Shown: positions 48,465 to 59,964, counted from the stretch's first letter. The stretch: DNA of 64,000 bases from Rhipidocladum racemiflorum (GCA_036346355.1 CM070577.1:19281666-19345665), one strand, 5' to 3'. Program-made: numbers and translations. The notes: generated by a model not told the origin, from the sequence alone.

Positions 48465-49550
48465 TTACATGACTGGTACATGATGCGATCCAATCAACAT
48501 ATACTCCCGAAGATGATCACTGCCATTTACGGAGAGGAACATTTTCACCATGAGGGGGCTGGCTACTTCATGATAGAATTCGATAACTTGCACAACTTGT
48601 TCTATCACGACGCCCTCGACGTGTCTTTTTTGCGATGCTGGACACTGCAAGTGTCTACTATATAAATCATGGTTTACATTCACGTAATACCGATAAATGT
48701 CTTGTCTAACTTTTTCCTTATCTAGATACGAGACTATTGAATTGAGAAGAACCAAGGGCCCAGTGGGATTCCTCGACCCAGGAACGGTGTGCCAGATCGA
48801 AATCTTAAGAGCACCAAATGAGGTTGAGGAATACATATACAGGGCGTTGCTAAAACTACAAGACAAGGAATTCATACTTGTTCCATACAATTTTAAGTAA
48901 GTTTCTCACTGGCTAGTTAAATCACTTGTTGAATTCGCTCATTTCTCTTATCCTAGGGCTAATGACTATAGCATCATACATGTATATGTAGGTTCCACTG
49001 GATTCTTGTAGTAGTGACTCCAGAAAAGAGCAAGTTGCTGGTCATGGATTCGATGGACAAAGATAAAAAAGACTACGAAGAGATGCTAAGTGTAATGAAT
49101 GCGGCGTTCAAAAGATATTGTACAAAGAGCTTGAGATACCGCCCATTCCAGAAATCCCTTTCAGTCCGAACTAAATTTCCGGTACGCACGCAAGAAATAT
49201 TCTTATATCGCATTTCATAGTAAATAACTCCTTCCATGACATTTTAGTTTATTCAATTTTTGTAGTGTCACAAGCAGTCGCAAGGCACAAATTTATGTGG
49301 GTACTTCGTGTGCCAATACATGCGCGAAATCTTATCTTCTACAATAATAGACAATGACGTAGAGGTTTGTCATGCTAACATTACACATTTATTCGCACCA
49401 CTCAATTTCTATATATACTCTTAGATTTATTTTTCGTACTTGTAGCGTCTCAAATTGCCTACGACAGGACTACATCCTCTTGACATCCAAGCCATTCAGG
49501 GACAGCTCGCTTACTTCATCATGAAGGAAGTCATCAACAAAAAGGGCTAG
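48465..49550 (+). CDS. CACTA 1 second gene, C-terminal part: Ulp1-like C48 cysteine protease
   Basis: Five exons can be read in one frame series: 48465-48646, 48726-48896, 48992-49181, 49266-49364 and 49446-49550. Introns have GT-AG ends except the first (GC-AG). The protein shows the hallmarks of Ulp1/SENP peptidases: ALDVSFLRCWTL, GFLDPGTV, then FILVPYNFKFHWILVVV with the catalytic His, LLVMDSMD with the Asp, and QGTNLCGYFVC with Gln and the nucleophile Cys. It ends with a TAG at 49548-49550. Ulp1 enzymes cleave SUMO or related modifiers. A TGA at 48462-48464 (probable CGA) separates it from the N-terminal part. Fusion to a CACTA accessory protein is inferred from continuous position and from known CACTA genes of this form. 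Confidence 0.72.
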
Positions 49551-51441
49551 TTTTATGATGGACAACAATGATCAATTGCTCCATGCTGTTGTTAAACGTC
49601 ATTCGCCTCCAAAGAGCCCTACAGGCTCGTAGGCTTAAGATTGTGTGAGAAGATACTAGGTCTTGGATGTGGACTTGTAAATTGTAAACGAGAGCATGAC
49701 AAACTTTAGAAACGAGAAGATACTCTACTGGTCAATATGACTAATCTTATTTATTATCGATCTCTTACAATGTGTGTGATATAATAGTTTTGCTTGTGAT
49801 ATAATTATCGATCTATTACACCGGAATGTTGTAATGCTGATTGGTTTTTGTGATATAATTATTCTCTCGTCTCATCGTGAACTCCTCCTTCACCTGCATC
49901 ATCGCATCACGAACTCCTCGCATCAGCGCCATCGTGTGCCTCCCTCCCTCCACTACTAAGCGCTTCCTCCTCCCTCTCCGGCAGCGGCGCCTCACCGGTA
50001 AAGATTCCTCCTCCTCCCGCTGGTGATCTACATCTAACCCCCTTTTTCTCATACCTGTTTTGAGGAAGCAAAGATTGGGAGAGGAGGGAGCCGCTGGCCA
50101 TTGGAGTTGCCCTTGGAGGGGATCTTTGTGAAGGTGAGTCCCTCCTCCTCTCACCGATATTAGTTCACTTCAAAATCGTGGAAAGATGGATATGAGAGCA
50201 TTATGTGGGTGGCCATGGCTAGCAATTCCTATTTGCATTATGTTGCTACAAAAGTTTTAGTATGTTTGAATTTTGGGCCCCACATCTCCATTGTTTTGGT
50301 ATGTAATGTGTCTTTTCCAGATCTGCCACCACATTGGGAAATTAGGATGCCATCGCCCTCTCCTAAAATGACTGATGTATTTATTACCCAAAAATTAGTA
50401 TGAAACTATTATGAGTAGAATAATAGCTGAATTGACATCAGGATTTCATGTTATCTGTATTCCTTAAATTGCATATATGACATTTGGATCTTTTCTCAGG
50501 TGCTGTATAACATTCTGCAAAATAGGATTTTGCGATAGCGATTAGGGGAAGGAGTTGGGAAGGTAGGGACGAGGTCAGCTACAGGAGGCATGTAGGGACA
50601 TATTTCTACATGCTGCAAAATATGATCATCTATTTCTTTGCTTGGATTTCCAAACCAATATTAATATCAAAAGATGTTTATACTTCAATCCAAAAGTAAA
50701 CAATTTGTATATATTTTTGGCTTAATTATGTGATAACTGAAATTGTTTATTTCCATTTTTGTGTGTTCTCCTGCAATGTAGAATAAATTTGTTCAATATT
50801 CCTGCAAAAAGGATTAATGATGTATATGTAACAGCTGAGTACTTCAATCTTCAGGGTGCTTTTTTTTTGCTTGCTCGTCATCCAAAGCATGTTGACCTTG
50901 TACTATTTATGACTATGAATTGAATTTGAGAGGCGATTCATCTACAAAGAATTTGTGATAATGCTTTGGCTCATGTGTTCTCTTCAAATACAAACATGCT
51001 AGAAATTTTATGTTGGCTTAATAGTTATAGTAACTTCTGTATGTTGGCCATTAAACTACTAGCAACTTCTCCAAGTCATGGTAATATTTCCTTTTGCTGC
51101 TGACTTATGGATAATGTAATGTTTTGAAGTTTCTTGTGTAATTTATGCCTTCTGTTGATTCAAGGTTGCTATGACTTCTAATGGATTAGCTTCTGAAATG
51201 ATATTGTATGAAAACCGAAGTACAATTTGCTATGGTTTCTATTGAGCTACTGATGTTATTCCTACTAGAAGTAGACCGCTTTGCTTTCAAATGTTACACT
51301 GACAAAATTAACGGCAGAAACACAGGAACTACTCAGGTTTTTTAGCAGCTTGAGAAAGTATCACCTTATTGTGGTTCCAATTATATGATGATAGCGGTGT
51401 CAGCAGTTTGTTCTTCACTGACATGTTCACAAACTCTGCAG
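49551..51441 (+). other. CACTA 1 3-prime interior with probable captured host sequence
   Basis: 49870-50145 is C- and CT-rich and resembles the 5-prime exon of a host gene, ending at a possible donor AAG|GTGAGTCC near 50132. No protein could be identified. 50150-51441 is AT-rich and intron-like and leads to an acceptor just before the PRP19-like exon at 51442. Short frames here have no family match. Confidence 0.4.
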
Positions 51442-51516
51442 ACTATTCGGATTTGGCAAGGGAGCGAGGATGGAAACTATAACTACATCCATATATTGAA
51501 AGATCATACTGCTGAG
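51442..51516 (+). pseudogene. Captured PRP19-like exon (WD40 repeat)
   Basis: The 75-base exon has AG acceptor (CTCTGCAG) and GT donor (GCTGAG|GTTAGT). It translates to TIRIWQGSEDGNYN and IHILKDHTAE. This closely matches a WD40 segment of plant PRP19 (MAC3), the U-box ubiquitin ligase of the spliceosomal Nineteen complex. Only this and one further exon are present, so it is a fragment carried by the transposon. Confidence 0.8.
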
Positions 51517-51891
51517 GTTAGTATTTAGGTGGATCTTGATATGCAAAATAGATTGTTACATTCTTGAGGCTACAATTTCCTGTATGGGTTGCATGGATAG
51601 CTGGTACTCTGCTGCATGCATAGATTCATCATTCCTCTCTATGACATGTAGATTGCCATTATAGTAAAGTTGACATCATTTACTAATTTTTTTGTGACAA
51701 AGCTTTTGGTGTTTATATTTTGAATTGAGGAAATAATGAAGGATTAGACACAAAAAATTCCCTGTTGACATGATGTTTAAATCGTTTTCTATGATTGTTG
51801 TACGCCACATATCTCATTCCTGCAGAATTTCTTGATTTTGTAAATGAGTTCAATTGTATGGTGCATGAATGCTTTTTCTTTTGATCTGCAG

Positions 51892-51943
51892 TGGAATTTG
51901 ATTTTAGCGGAAGCTACCTTGCTGTTGCTGGTTCAGATACAAG
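51892..51943 (+). pseudogene. Second captured PRP19-like exon
   Basis: This 52-base exon has acceptor GATCTGCAG and donor AAG|GTACCT. It reads EFDFSGSYLAVAGSDT, the penultimate WD40 region of plant PRP19. The order and strand match the first exon. The intervening exon(s) are missing, so a deletion followed or accompanied capture. Confidence 0.8.
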
Positions 51944-52147
51944 GTACCTTCACTGAAAATGCTATCACTTTCCTGAAAATGCTATTGTATTTCATTGTCT
52001 ACTGAAAATGCTGTTGTATTTCATTGTCTACCTTGCTGTTGCTGGTTCAGATACAAGGTACCTTGCTATTGTATTTCATTGTCTACTGAAAATGCTATCA
52101 CTTTCCTGAGGCTAGCTAGAAATGCGCCGATTTTTTTTATTGTCGGA
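51944..52147. repeat. Local duplications beside the PRP19-like exon
   Basis: A 36-base piece spanning the exon end and donor (51915-51950) is repeated at 52029-52064. CTGAAAATGCTATCACTTTC recurs near 51955 and 52087, and the ATTTCATTGTCTAC segment recurs three times. The region looks like replication slippage at a capture breakpoint. Confidence 0.8.
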
Positions 52148-52490
52148 CGGGGTTATCAATGGCGGTTCCAACTAAAAACCGCCACTAATAATTCCATACC
52201 AGTGGCGGTTCCAATTAAAAACCGCCACGGATATTAGAATTATCAGTGGCGGTTTTTAATTGGAACCGCCACTGGTATGGAATTATCACTGGCGGTTTTT
52301 AGTTGGAACCGCCACTGATATTATCATTATCAGTGGCGGTTTTCTCTCCAACCGCCACTAATGAGTATTATCAGTGGCGGTTTTCAAACCGCCACTGAAA
52401 ATCTCCGATTATCAGTGGCGCTTAATCTGTGGCGGTTCAAAAACCGCCACTGATATCTCTTCTGAACCGCCACTGATGTCCCTCTCCATA
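52148..52490. repeat. 3-prime subterminal repeat array of CACTA 1
   Basis: About a dozen GTGGCGGTT / AACCGCCAC motifs occur in inverted pairs up to the right terminus. The core is the same as in the 5-prime and internal arrays. Confidence 0.88.
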
Positions 52491-52496
52491 GTAGTG

Positions 52497-53695
52497 AACA
52501 ACACTTCTTACTAGGGACAAACGATTTCAGTCAAAAGACTACTTTCTTTGTTTGCAGCATTTTAGTTTTAAAGCTCATCCCAAAATTCGTAAGGAAACTT
52601 GACTCTCAAAATTGCAATGAGACAAACCCAAACTTGGTCATGCAAAAGGAACTCTCCAAAACACTCTTCAATCTCAAAGGCTCCCATAGAGGAAAATGGT
52701 TGAAAGACAATTTTCTTAAAAGGGAACCAAGTGATTTAGTAATCCTTTTCAAATAAAACCTTAACACCAAACCCCCAAACTTTCACGAAACAAGAAGGGT
52801 TTTCAAAGATGATTTCTCAAACCAGAAAAATAACGAAATCAAACACCACTTACTCCTACAAAGCCACAGAACTTCAGCCCTGACAACCAGGTCTGGCATA
52901 GCACCTCAATAACTCCTTTAACCTCGGAGAAAAACAAACACAGAAATAAATTGAATGCTTCTTCCCCATAAAGCAATTAACAAACTAAACATCAAAACTG
53001 GAACGGCGCCCAAAAGAAGCGCAACACTAGACTCCTCTTCTTCGTCTTCAACCAAGGAAGACAAAACCACACACCGCATACGGAACTATCCGCGAAAAAC
53101 CAATACCAAACACTTTTCTTTAGGTTTCCATCAACTAGAACCAAGAAAACCAACCAAGACCGACCACAGAACGATAAAGAACCTCCGAAGGAAAATCCAC
53201 CACCAAACTCTTCTATTTGACTCCAGTCAACTACCTGTTCTACGACAGAAAGGGTAAACACTCTTCTCCTACAAGGGTTAATAGTTCTTCGGTGATGGCG
53301 CTAACCGGCCATACCGTCAAACCTCACCCTTACTATGAACCAAAAGAGGTGACCGAAACCCTTCGGCACCACAACCCCACTTTCTCACCACAACAAGCAC
53401 AATTCAATCATTTATCTCATAGACATAGCAACATACTATATCAAATATAGCATTTAGCAACAAGGCTTAAATACAACATTTAAGCGTAAACAACGATACC
53501 CATACCCTTCCTACTGTGCATCCATGTGTGTCAAATTTTAGATTAGTTATACCACTTTTGCAAGTTTTAATGTTGCTATCCTATGACAAAATTTTAGTAA
53601 AAACCTAAGCCATGTTTCTAAGTTATTCCACATCACATTTTAGTTGTACCCTATAGCATGACACTAAAAATACATATTCCAAGGACCTACAGCCC
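52497..53695. other. Noncoding retrotransposon-like leader (right part)
   Basis: This is AC-rich sequence like 35137-36966, with no credible coding frame. It precedes the primer-site-like sequence at 53696-53707 and LTR D. It probably belongs to the same element, split by CACTA 1. Confidence 0.4.
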
Positions 53696-53707
53696 GCTCT
53701 GATACTA
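53696..53707 (-). promoter_or_regulatory. Primer-binding-site-like sequence of element D
   Basis: Plus GCTCTGATACTA is the complement of TAGTATCAGAGC, one base different from the tRNA-iMet site TGGTATCAGAGC. It lies at the inner edge of LTR D. Confidence 0.55.
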
Positions 53708-53710
53708 ATC

Positions 53711-56700
53711 AGAATAACACCCAAAGATTTACTATGCCTGAATGCTACCAAACAAAAGCTAAACAACATCTAAATACCATAATTAAACATAAATTCCAGC
53801 AAAGGCGCACATGCTAAAAACCGAGATTTCGGCAGCATCTCCTTTGTTTTAACATGAATTGAAGCAACAACAATATTAACATGTCAATGTGGCATAACGA
53901 ACGATAGCAATAACATGATCAAATGGAAAAACAGCCACCATACCACTAAGGATATAAATTCTATCCATCACATGACAAATATGGACTAATCAATTACTCA
54001 TAACGACCAACGAATCATCGAAACCATAGTTTAGTTCAATGAATTAACCATAACCATAAGGGAAGGAACATGTCATTGTTTAAATGTGTGATGCTAAGTG
54101 ATGACGTGTGACTAGCTCCCTTTCCCGCATGTCGGATTCATGGTACCTAAAAGAAAACAACATAAACACAAGCGTGAGTTCATCACTCAGCAAGTATATT
54201 GCAATGGTACAAACATAAACAATTACATAGCAATAATATCTCACATCATGTAAACCATCTCATTCATGGTCACATATTATCATCATCATCAATATGTATG
54301 AAGTGCAATGCGATGCTCATGTCTCCTTAGAAACTCATACCGGTATGGTTGAGTACACACCCGTCGGTATGCACCCTCTCCCCCCTTCCATCCCGAAGAT
54401 GGAGGGTGCCTACTCCTCGCTTCCGTTCACCGCGGTGAATGGAATCACGATGTAGGACTTACTCATTGGCTCTCCGGATTAGTCATAACTTTCTCACCGA
54501 CCTTCCCCGGATTAGTTATGACTTTCTCACCGCCCGGGCCATGTATCATGCCATGTCATGTATGCAAATATGCCAACATCATAAATCACTCTTACATTAA
54601 CACATGGCATCATAACATAGTAAGCATATTCATCATATCATTGGCAATCATTAAAGCATGGCATGTGATCATATAATATATCCAATTTCATCTATTCTCA
54701 ACAAGCAACCTACAAACCGCTATCCATTACAATACACTTGCCTCAACCACAAGCAACAGATTGGCGGGAAGTAGAAGGCACTCCCAGGGTCGCACCACCT
54801 GCACATAGGTACCACACACTCACAATCATGTCCACAAAACAGTACGCAAACCCTCATCTACCCCGACATTGCCAACTACTCGCAAAACCCAAAAATAGCG
54901 GTTGTCCCGTCGGGACAGCAGCCTTCCAAAAGGTATAACTTGGGTTATAAGGCTCCAAATCAATTAAACGAGTACATCCTCGCGTAGATTAGGAAATTTC
55001 CCAACTTTTTCTAGGTATATGGAAAGACTGATTTGGACTCTAAAGTTGTTTAATTTACAAAATACCGTGATCTGTTCCAATCACGTCACAGATTTTAACA
55101 CGCTCGGTAAAACAGTCATAACTTTCAAACGGCTGATCGAATTTGGACGTTCTTTATATACACGGAAAGATAATGAAATTATCTTCAACTTCTTCAACAT
55201 TCGTACGACTAGATTCGGAATCTAAATTGGCAAAAAACCGAACCCTAGTTCGACTGCTTATGCTGTCCGAAACAGAGAACGTGACCAACTCAAGAATCCA
55301 TCTAATCTAATCAAATCTAGTACCACCAATTGATCTAAAAACTTTATAAACATCCTTAGAACAGTACCTAGACCAACCCCAAGGATTCCCATGGCCATAC
55401 CTTTGCCCAACACACGAAAACTGAACGGATCTCCTCTCGGTTCGCTCCTCGCTCCTCGCTCCAATGGATGGATCCTCGAGGTGCAGGGGGTGGGGAGGCC
55501 ACCCTAGGGTAGAAAGGGGGTGGAGAATGATGGGGTGTAGAGGGATGCCCGAACTTCCGTCAGGTGGAGGATAAGTCGATTAGGCGGCGCGAGACACACA
55601 CGATCCGGCTTCTTGATCGACACGATCAAAAACCCCTGCAATCGCAGCACCACGCGTCCTCTGGTTATCAACCGTGCGCTGCCCGGTTGACCTCGCCACG
55701 AAGGCTAATCCCTGCCAATGAATCGAGAACACAAGCAAGAACAAGAAAGATGCAATTGAATTTGAAATTGAGGATGAAGCTCACGAGTTGGGGTCTCACA
55801 AACCGATGAACGGCAACACTGTTCAAAGACAGAATTAATCTAAGAAAAACCCAAAGCAAACCCTAGCGGCGGCTACTGGATATAAAGGCTAGGGGACGTC
55901 CTAGAAACCCTAGACGTGTCCGTGATGGACTCCAACACGACACATGGGCCAACGGCCCAAATTGGTGACGCAGCACCCTGGGACAGATTCTGTCCGCCAG
56001 CTTGCAACATAAATTCCCGTCGACTCCAAAGTCCAAATGACCTGAAACCAGTGCCATTGTAAAGTTTATCTCCTTAGCTTTCTATTCATATGTGGATCAT
56101 CAAAATCGGAGCCCGTTTGTGGCCTGGGCGACGATTTTAGTGAACGCTACTCCTGGTGGCCGAGGTAGTCGACTCCGAGATGAATTGAACCTCCAACTTG
56201 ACTTGGACACCCTCCTTGCCTCCCTCCTGGTCCTTGCTGGTTTCCAAGGCCTTCATGGTCCTCTCCAAAGTTCCTAAGTACAAGATAATCAATAATATCA
56301 TTAGGTAGCATACTATCCTCACAAGTATCTGCACGGGCACTTAGGAACGAGCTCACCTGTTGATTCAATTGCCGTGCTCGTGCTCTTGTGATGGGTCCTT
56401 GCATCACAACTGGAGGAGGCTCGGTCGTATGCATAGGATTGATGTCCTCATCAGAGAAGAGGTGGTGGAGAGGTGGAGAGGCAAGGGGCAAAGGGGGTGG
56501 GGGCGCACGGCCAAGGAGGAAGAGGGGAAGGTGGCGGTGGCGGCTAGGGCATGGAGGAGGGAGGTGGGGGCGCAGGGCAGGGGCATGGGCAGCCCTTTTT
56601 AATAGCCCAAACTGGTCTCCTACTCCTAAAAGGACTCAAACTCTCCCCCACCAAGGCCCACGACCCTTTCCCCTAGGCCCAAACTCCCCCGGAAAGGCCC

Positions 56701-56832
56701 AAAACCCCGGAAACGGCCCGGAAATGCGATTAAACCTCATAGCGTATGGTTTTAACCTTAATTCCATATTTTATAATGTTTTTGACCTTATCAAGCACAT
56801 TAAATAAGGTTACGACACTCCGTGGTGTCACA
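53711..56832 (-). mobile_element. Degenerate LTR (type D) inserted in a Retand-type gag
   Basis: On the minus strand it begins TGTGACACCACGG at 56832, directly inside the gag coding sequence, and ends near the primer site with GGGTGTTATTCTG. It holds LTR-like features: AATAG-TTTTTAATAG near 56590-56605, a C-rich leader, and CTTGCTGAGTGATGAACTCACGC (near 54171-54195), which resembles the palindromic block of LTRs A and B. It is itself composite. 55500-56460 contains older retroelement sequence, including a pol C-terminus fragment. The right-side target bases are GCTAT, but the matching left copy is not in the window. Confidence 0.6.
56147..56450 (-). pseudogene. Gypsy polyprotein C-terminus fragment within LTR D
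   Basis: The minus strand reads PPPVVMQGPITRARARQLNQQVSSFL followed in frame by NDIIDYLVLRNFG. GPITRARAR-type tails close the pol polyprotein of several grass gypsy elements. The frame then runs into LTR-like sequence (55500-56146). It is a remnant of an older insertion. The exact clade is uncertain. Confidence 0.5.
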
Positions 56833-58255
56833 GCTATATTCACATCTGCTTCATCGTCTTCGGATGCTTCGTTTGAACTACACTCGACCATATTTACTTT
56901 ACCCTTTTCACTATTACTTGCTCTAAACTTATCCTTAAACCCTTTATCTGGATATCGGCTTTCTTGTACCGATAAACGATGGAGCAAATGGCCTAAGTCA
57001 GTGAATTCCTGCGCCGCAAATTTCTCTTTCAGAGGCGGAATTAACCCTTGAAACGCCAAATCGGCCAATTGGTCATCGGGTAACATAACACTAAAGCATC
57101 TATTTCGCATGTCTCTAAACCTCCTAATGTAAATGGAAACAGACTCACTGAATTTCTGCCTGACCAAACTTAGATCAGAAATCCTTAGTTCAGTGGTCCC
57201 AAAGAAAAAGTATTCGTGAAATCGGCATTCCAAATCGTTCCAAACATGGACCGAATTTGGTGGTAAATTGGTGAACCATGTAAACGCTGTTCCTGACAAG
57301 GACAACGGGAACAATCTAATTTTTAATCCGTCGGACTGGGATGCTTCACCGCATTGAGCAATAAATCATCCGACATGTTCTAAAGTAGTTACGGAATCAT
57401 CGCCCGAAAACTTTGCAAAATCTGGGATCCTATAGTTATGTGGGTAGGCCATGCGGTCGATGTAATCTGGGTATGGTTTCCTATATCCGATGACCCTCCC
57501 CTTGGGCTGCAAACCAAACTGCTCCCTTAATACAACAGCGATTTGCTCTGCCCAATTAACATTATCGGCTTGTGGTGCTACATAACCTGGCCAGTTATCG
57601 TAGTTTACGCCTTGGCCCCCGAGTACAAACTCAGGCTGTCGGCCGAACCGCGTCACTGGATGCCTGGGTAATTGGTGATAATCGTTATGTCTTATAGCCG
57701 ATACTTCAGGTACGGGTAGAAAAGGTTCAACATATAAGATCACTTTGTGTGGTGCTTGGTTTCTGGACGTAGTCCCTTGGAATTGAGGAATTTTGCCTGC
57801 GGCCGAGAAGCCGATTGACCGAACCCACTGGCTGAGGGTGAGTTGGGTAAGTTTGTGTTCAGCTGAGCCCAGTCTGTGTGCCTGTGGTAATGTGCAACTC
57901 CATCTATATGGGTGCTAGGTTTTAACACAGTAGGTTGGGTCGGCATCATTAGGGGTATTGGAGCCGACGCGTTTACTGTGTTTGTATTTAGTGGTATCGA
58001 GTACACTAGGTACGTTGGTAGGGACTGTAACGGGCCTAACAAACTCCCAGATACGGCCAACTCCTGAACAATTGTTTTGACGCTATTTTTGATCATCGGC
58101 TTTAGCGTGGAGACTAGAGCCGATGATTGATTGATCAACGCATGATGTACAGACTGCTCAATCAACATGTATAAATGAAATACATCTCCTATCTGCAGAT
58201 CAGTCCTATGATCTATTTGTTTTCGGTTTCTGGAGAAATTGCTCGGTAAAATCAT
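56833..58255 (-). pseudogene. Retand-type Ty3/gypsy gag, broken and interrupted
   Basis: Three minus-strand frames form one gag: 57740-58255 (N-terminal region), 57366-57743 (DYIDRMAYPHNYRIPDFAKF) and 56833-57314 (Retrotrans_gag: LSLSGTAFTWFTNLPPNSV, RRFRDMRNRCFS, LADLAFQGL). A frameshift lies near 57740 and a TGA at 57366-57368 replaces a sense codon after LEHVG. The protein stops at NIA, just before the expected zinc-knuckle region, where LTR D is inserted. Gag of this kind belongs to the Tat/Retand lineage, without a chromodomain. It is unrelated to the A and B gag. Confidence 0.8.
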
Positions 58256-58539
58256 ATGAATGAAATACCAGGTTTGCCATCAACATGTATAAATCTGAAG
58301 TACTACAACAAACAATTTCTAGAACGGTGAGTAACAGAAAGGCTTTGATCTATATCAATTCGCTGAACATAAAAGCATGTAAGTCCGAGTTCAGTTACAA
58401 ACATGTCGGATGTTGCTTCAGCAGTTCATCTAGAAATCAGATCACCATATGGAGTAATGATAAGTATTACTCTTCACTGTTTAAGCATTGTTAAGTTAGA
58501 GCTGTTAAGCGTTGGTGCCTCACAGAATTGTATAGTATA
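58256..58539. other. No gene recognised; probable upstream part of the Retand-like element
   Basis: A short direct repeat ATCAACATGTATAAAT (58160 and 58277) connects it to the gag start. Nothing else is identifiable. Confidence 0.3.
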
Positions 58540-58572
58540 CTAGTAAGAGCAGCGCGCTACGCTGCGCCAGTT
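58540..58572 (-). mobile_element. Helitron-like 3-prime terminus
   Basis: On the minus strand it reads GGCGCAGCGTAGCGCGCTGC, TCTTA, CTAG, then T. This is a GC-rich hairpin about ten bases before a CTRR end, flanked by A and T as expected for Helitrons. The element would extend to higher coordinates and could carry the PHD-finger fragment. The 5-prime TC end was not found. Confidence 0.5.
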
Positions 58573-59964
58573 AAAAAAACAACCATCTTTGTGAATAACT
58601 GAATGAAATAACATATGAAAGGTCCAACGCCGAACCACAAAGACACAAGAGCACAGTTAATACGGAGGTAATATGAAGTGAAATACAGACTATAAGATTT
58701 GCATCCAGTCACTGGTAATCTCAAATAGGCATAGTGAAGTTTGCGTAATCAATGTCTAAGAGTGTAATATTCTAAAAACACTACAACAATGGCATAGATT
58801 TTTTTGAAATATTGTCTGGAGATGACCAACAATTCAAGTATACAATCTTACGATTGTGGGCCAAGAGCCTTGATTTTTAGGTGTTCACGGTTTTGAAGAT
58901 CTAAACAAATCCGCTTATCAACAGCGCTTAGTCTACAACACACATGAGAAAATTGTAATTGAAGCATTATATCCGTATTAAAAAAGGCCTACAATGCTAT
59001 TGTATTTCTGCTCGCCTAATTATTGTTCAACAAAAAGAAAAATTTGAAAAATAATGAAGCATGAGCTTTATCTATGAGAAAGCAGAATGATTCACACGTA
59101 ACTTTGTAGAGTATATTGAAGAAATTGGCTGCCTATGTTTTCATCAATCCATAGAGCACGTCTCTCAAACAACAATAATAATGACTCGATCTGCTTGCGA
59201 TTGGAGACAACAAAACAGCATTGTAACCCTACAATTACAATAATATCTTGCATAAGTATCTTCATAAAACAATCATTAGCATCTTGGATTTAAAGGCATA
59301 AGTATGTTAGAACAATTATTATAAATTCATGTATGATGCTTTCAGCAATAAAAGTAGTAGTTTAGATACATGGATAATATGGTCGTAGGATGACATGTGA
59401 TGCCGAACAGTAAGATTATTTCTCATAAAAATGTACAGACTGGCTCATGATGACATTTATATAGAAACTTTCTTCACACCATTCTCTTTGATCAAGCACT
59501 TTTAAATATTTTTCAAATAGAAGAAACAAAAGAAAAGCATTTGAAGCATTTTTTTGTACTCCTGTATCTCCTAATATGTGGCTACTTGTTTATCATTTTA
59601 TCAATACATAACAATGAGTTGCATTTTTCTGTCAATGGAAGTAACAAATGGGCGGTAAAAGAGGATATCAATGGAAATTTTACCGCATTCCATTTACATA
59701 GGGGTGGTATTCCATTTTTCTGTCCAGTGATACAAATGGGCGATATTCCATTTTTCTGTCAAAAAGTAACAAATGTCAGTATTATGGCAATAACAATGTC
59801 AATCACTGCGTTAAACCCAACCTACATTGATTTGGAGTGCAACTCTAATAGCATAGTCTGGAAAAAGGAAGCACAATGCACAAAAACCTAAATACTCACA
59901 GGAAATTAAACAAAAAAAATAACCTCTTTGTACAATTTCCTCCTTTCAGGTTTTTACATATTGA
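58573..59964. other. AT-rich noncoding interval with a short repeated motif
   Basis: No protein family is recognised. CATTTTTCTGTC followed by ACAAATGGGCGA-like sequence recurs three times between 59620 and 59785, each unit interrupted by different bases. The rest looks like intron or transposon filler. Confidence 0.4.

Larger units (their letters stand above)
36967..52496 (+). mobile_element. CACTA element 1 (En/Spm superfamily), 15.5 kb with nested solo LTR
   Basis: The left end is CACTACTACAAAAC at 36967 and the right end is ...CATAGTAGTG at 52496. Both are flanked by AAC (36964-36966, 52497-52499), the 3-base target duplication expected of CACTA elements. Subterminal arrays of ACCGCCACTGAT / ATCAGTGGCGGT motifs lie inside both ends. 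Two plus-strand genes follow: a tnp2 transposase (38134-41351) and a Transposase_24-Ulp1 gene (46616-49550). Captured PRP19-like exons are near the right end. A 3.5 kb solo LTR (42112-45613) is nested between the genes. The element itself interrupts the sequence described at 35137-36966 and 52497-53695. Confidence 0.93.

Noticed and set aside
52992..53261. 89-codon Phe/Trp/Gly-rich minus-strand frame
   Set aside because: Low-complexity composition, no domain, no conserved copy in the window.
59541..59891. 116-codon frame with hydrophobic start
   Set aside because: The apparent protein repeats come from a short DNA repeat (ATTTTTCTGTC units). No domain and no gene context.
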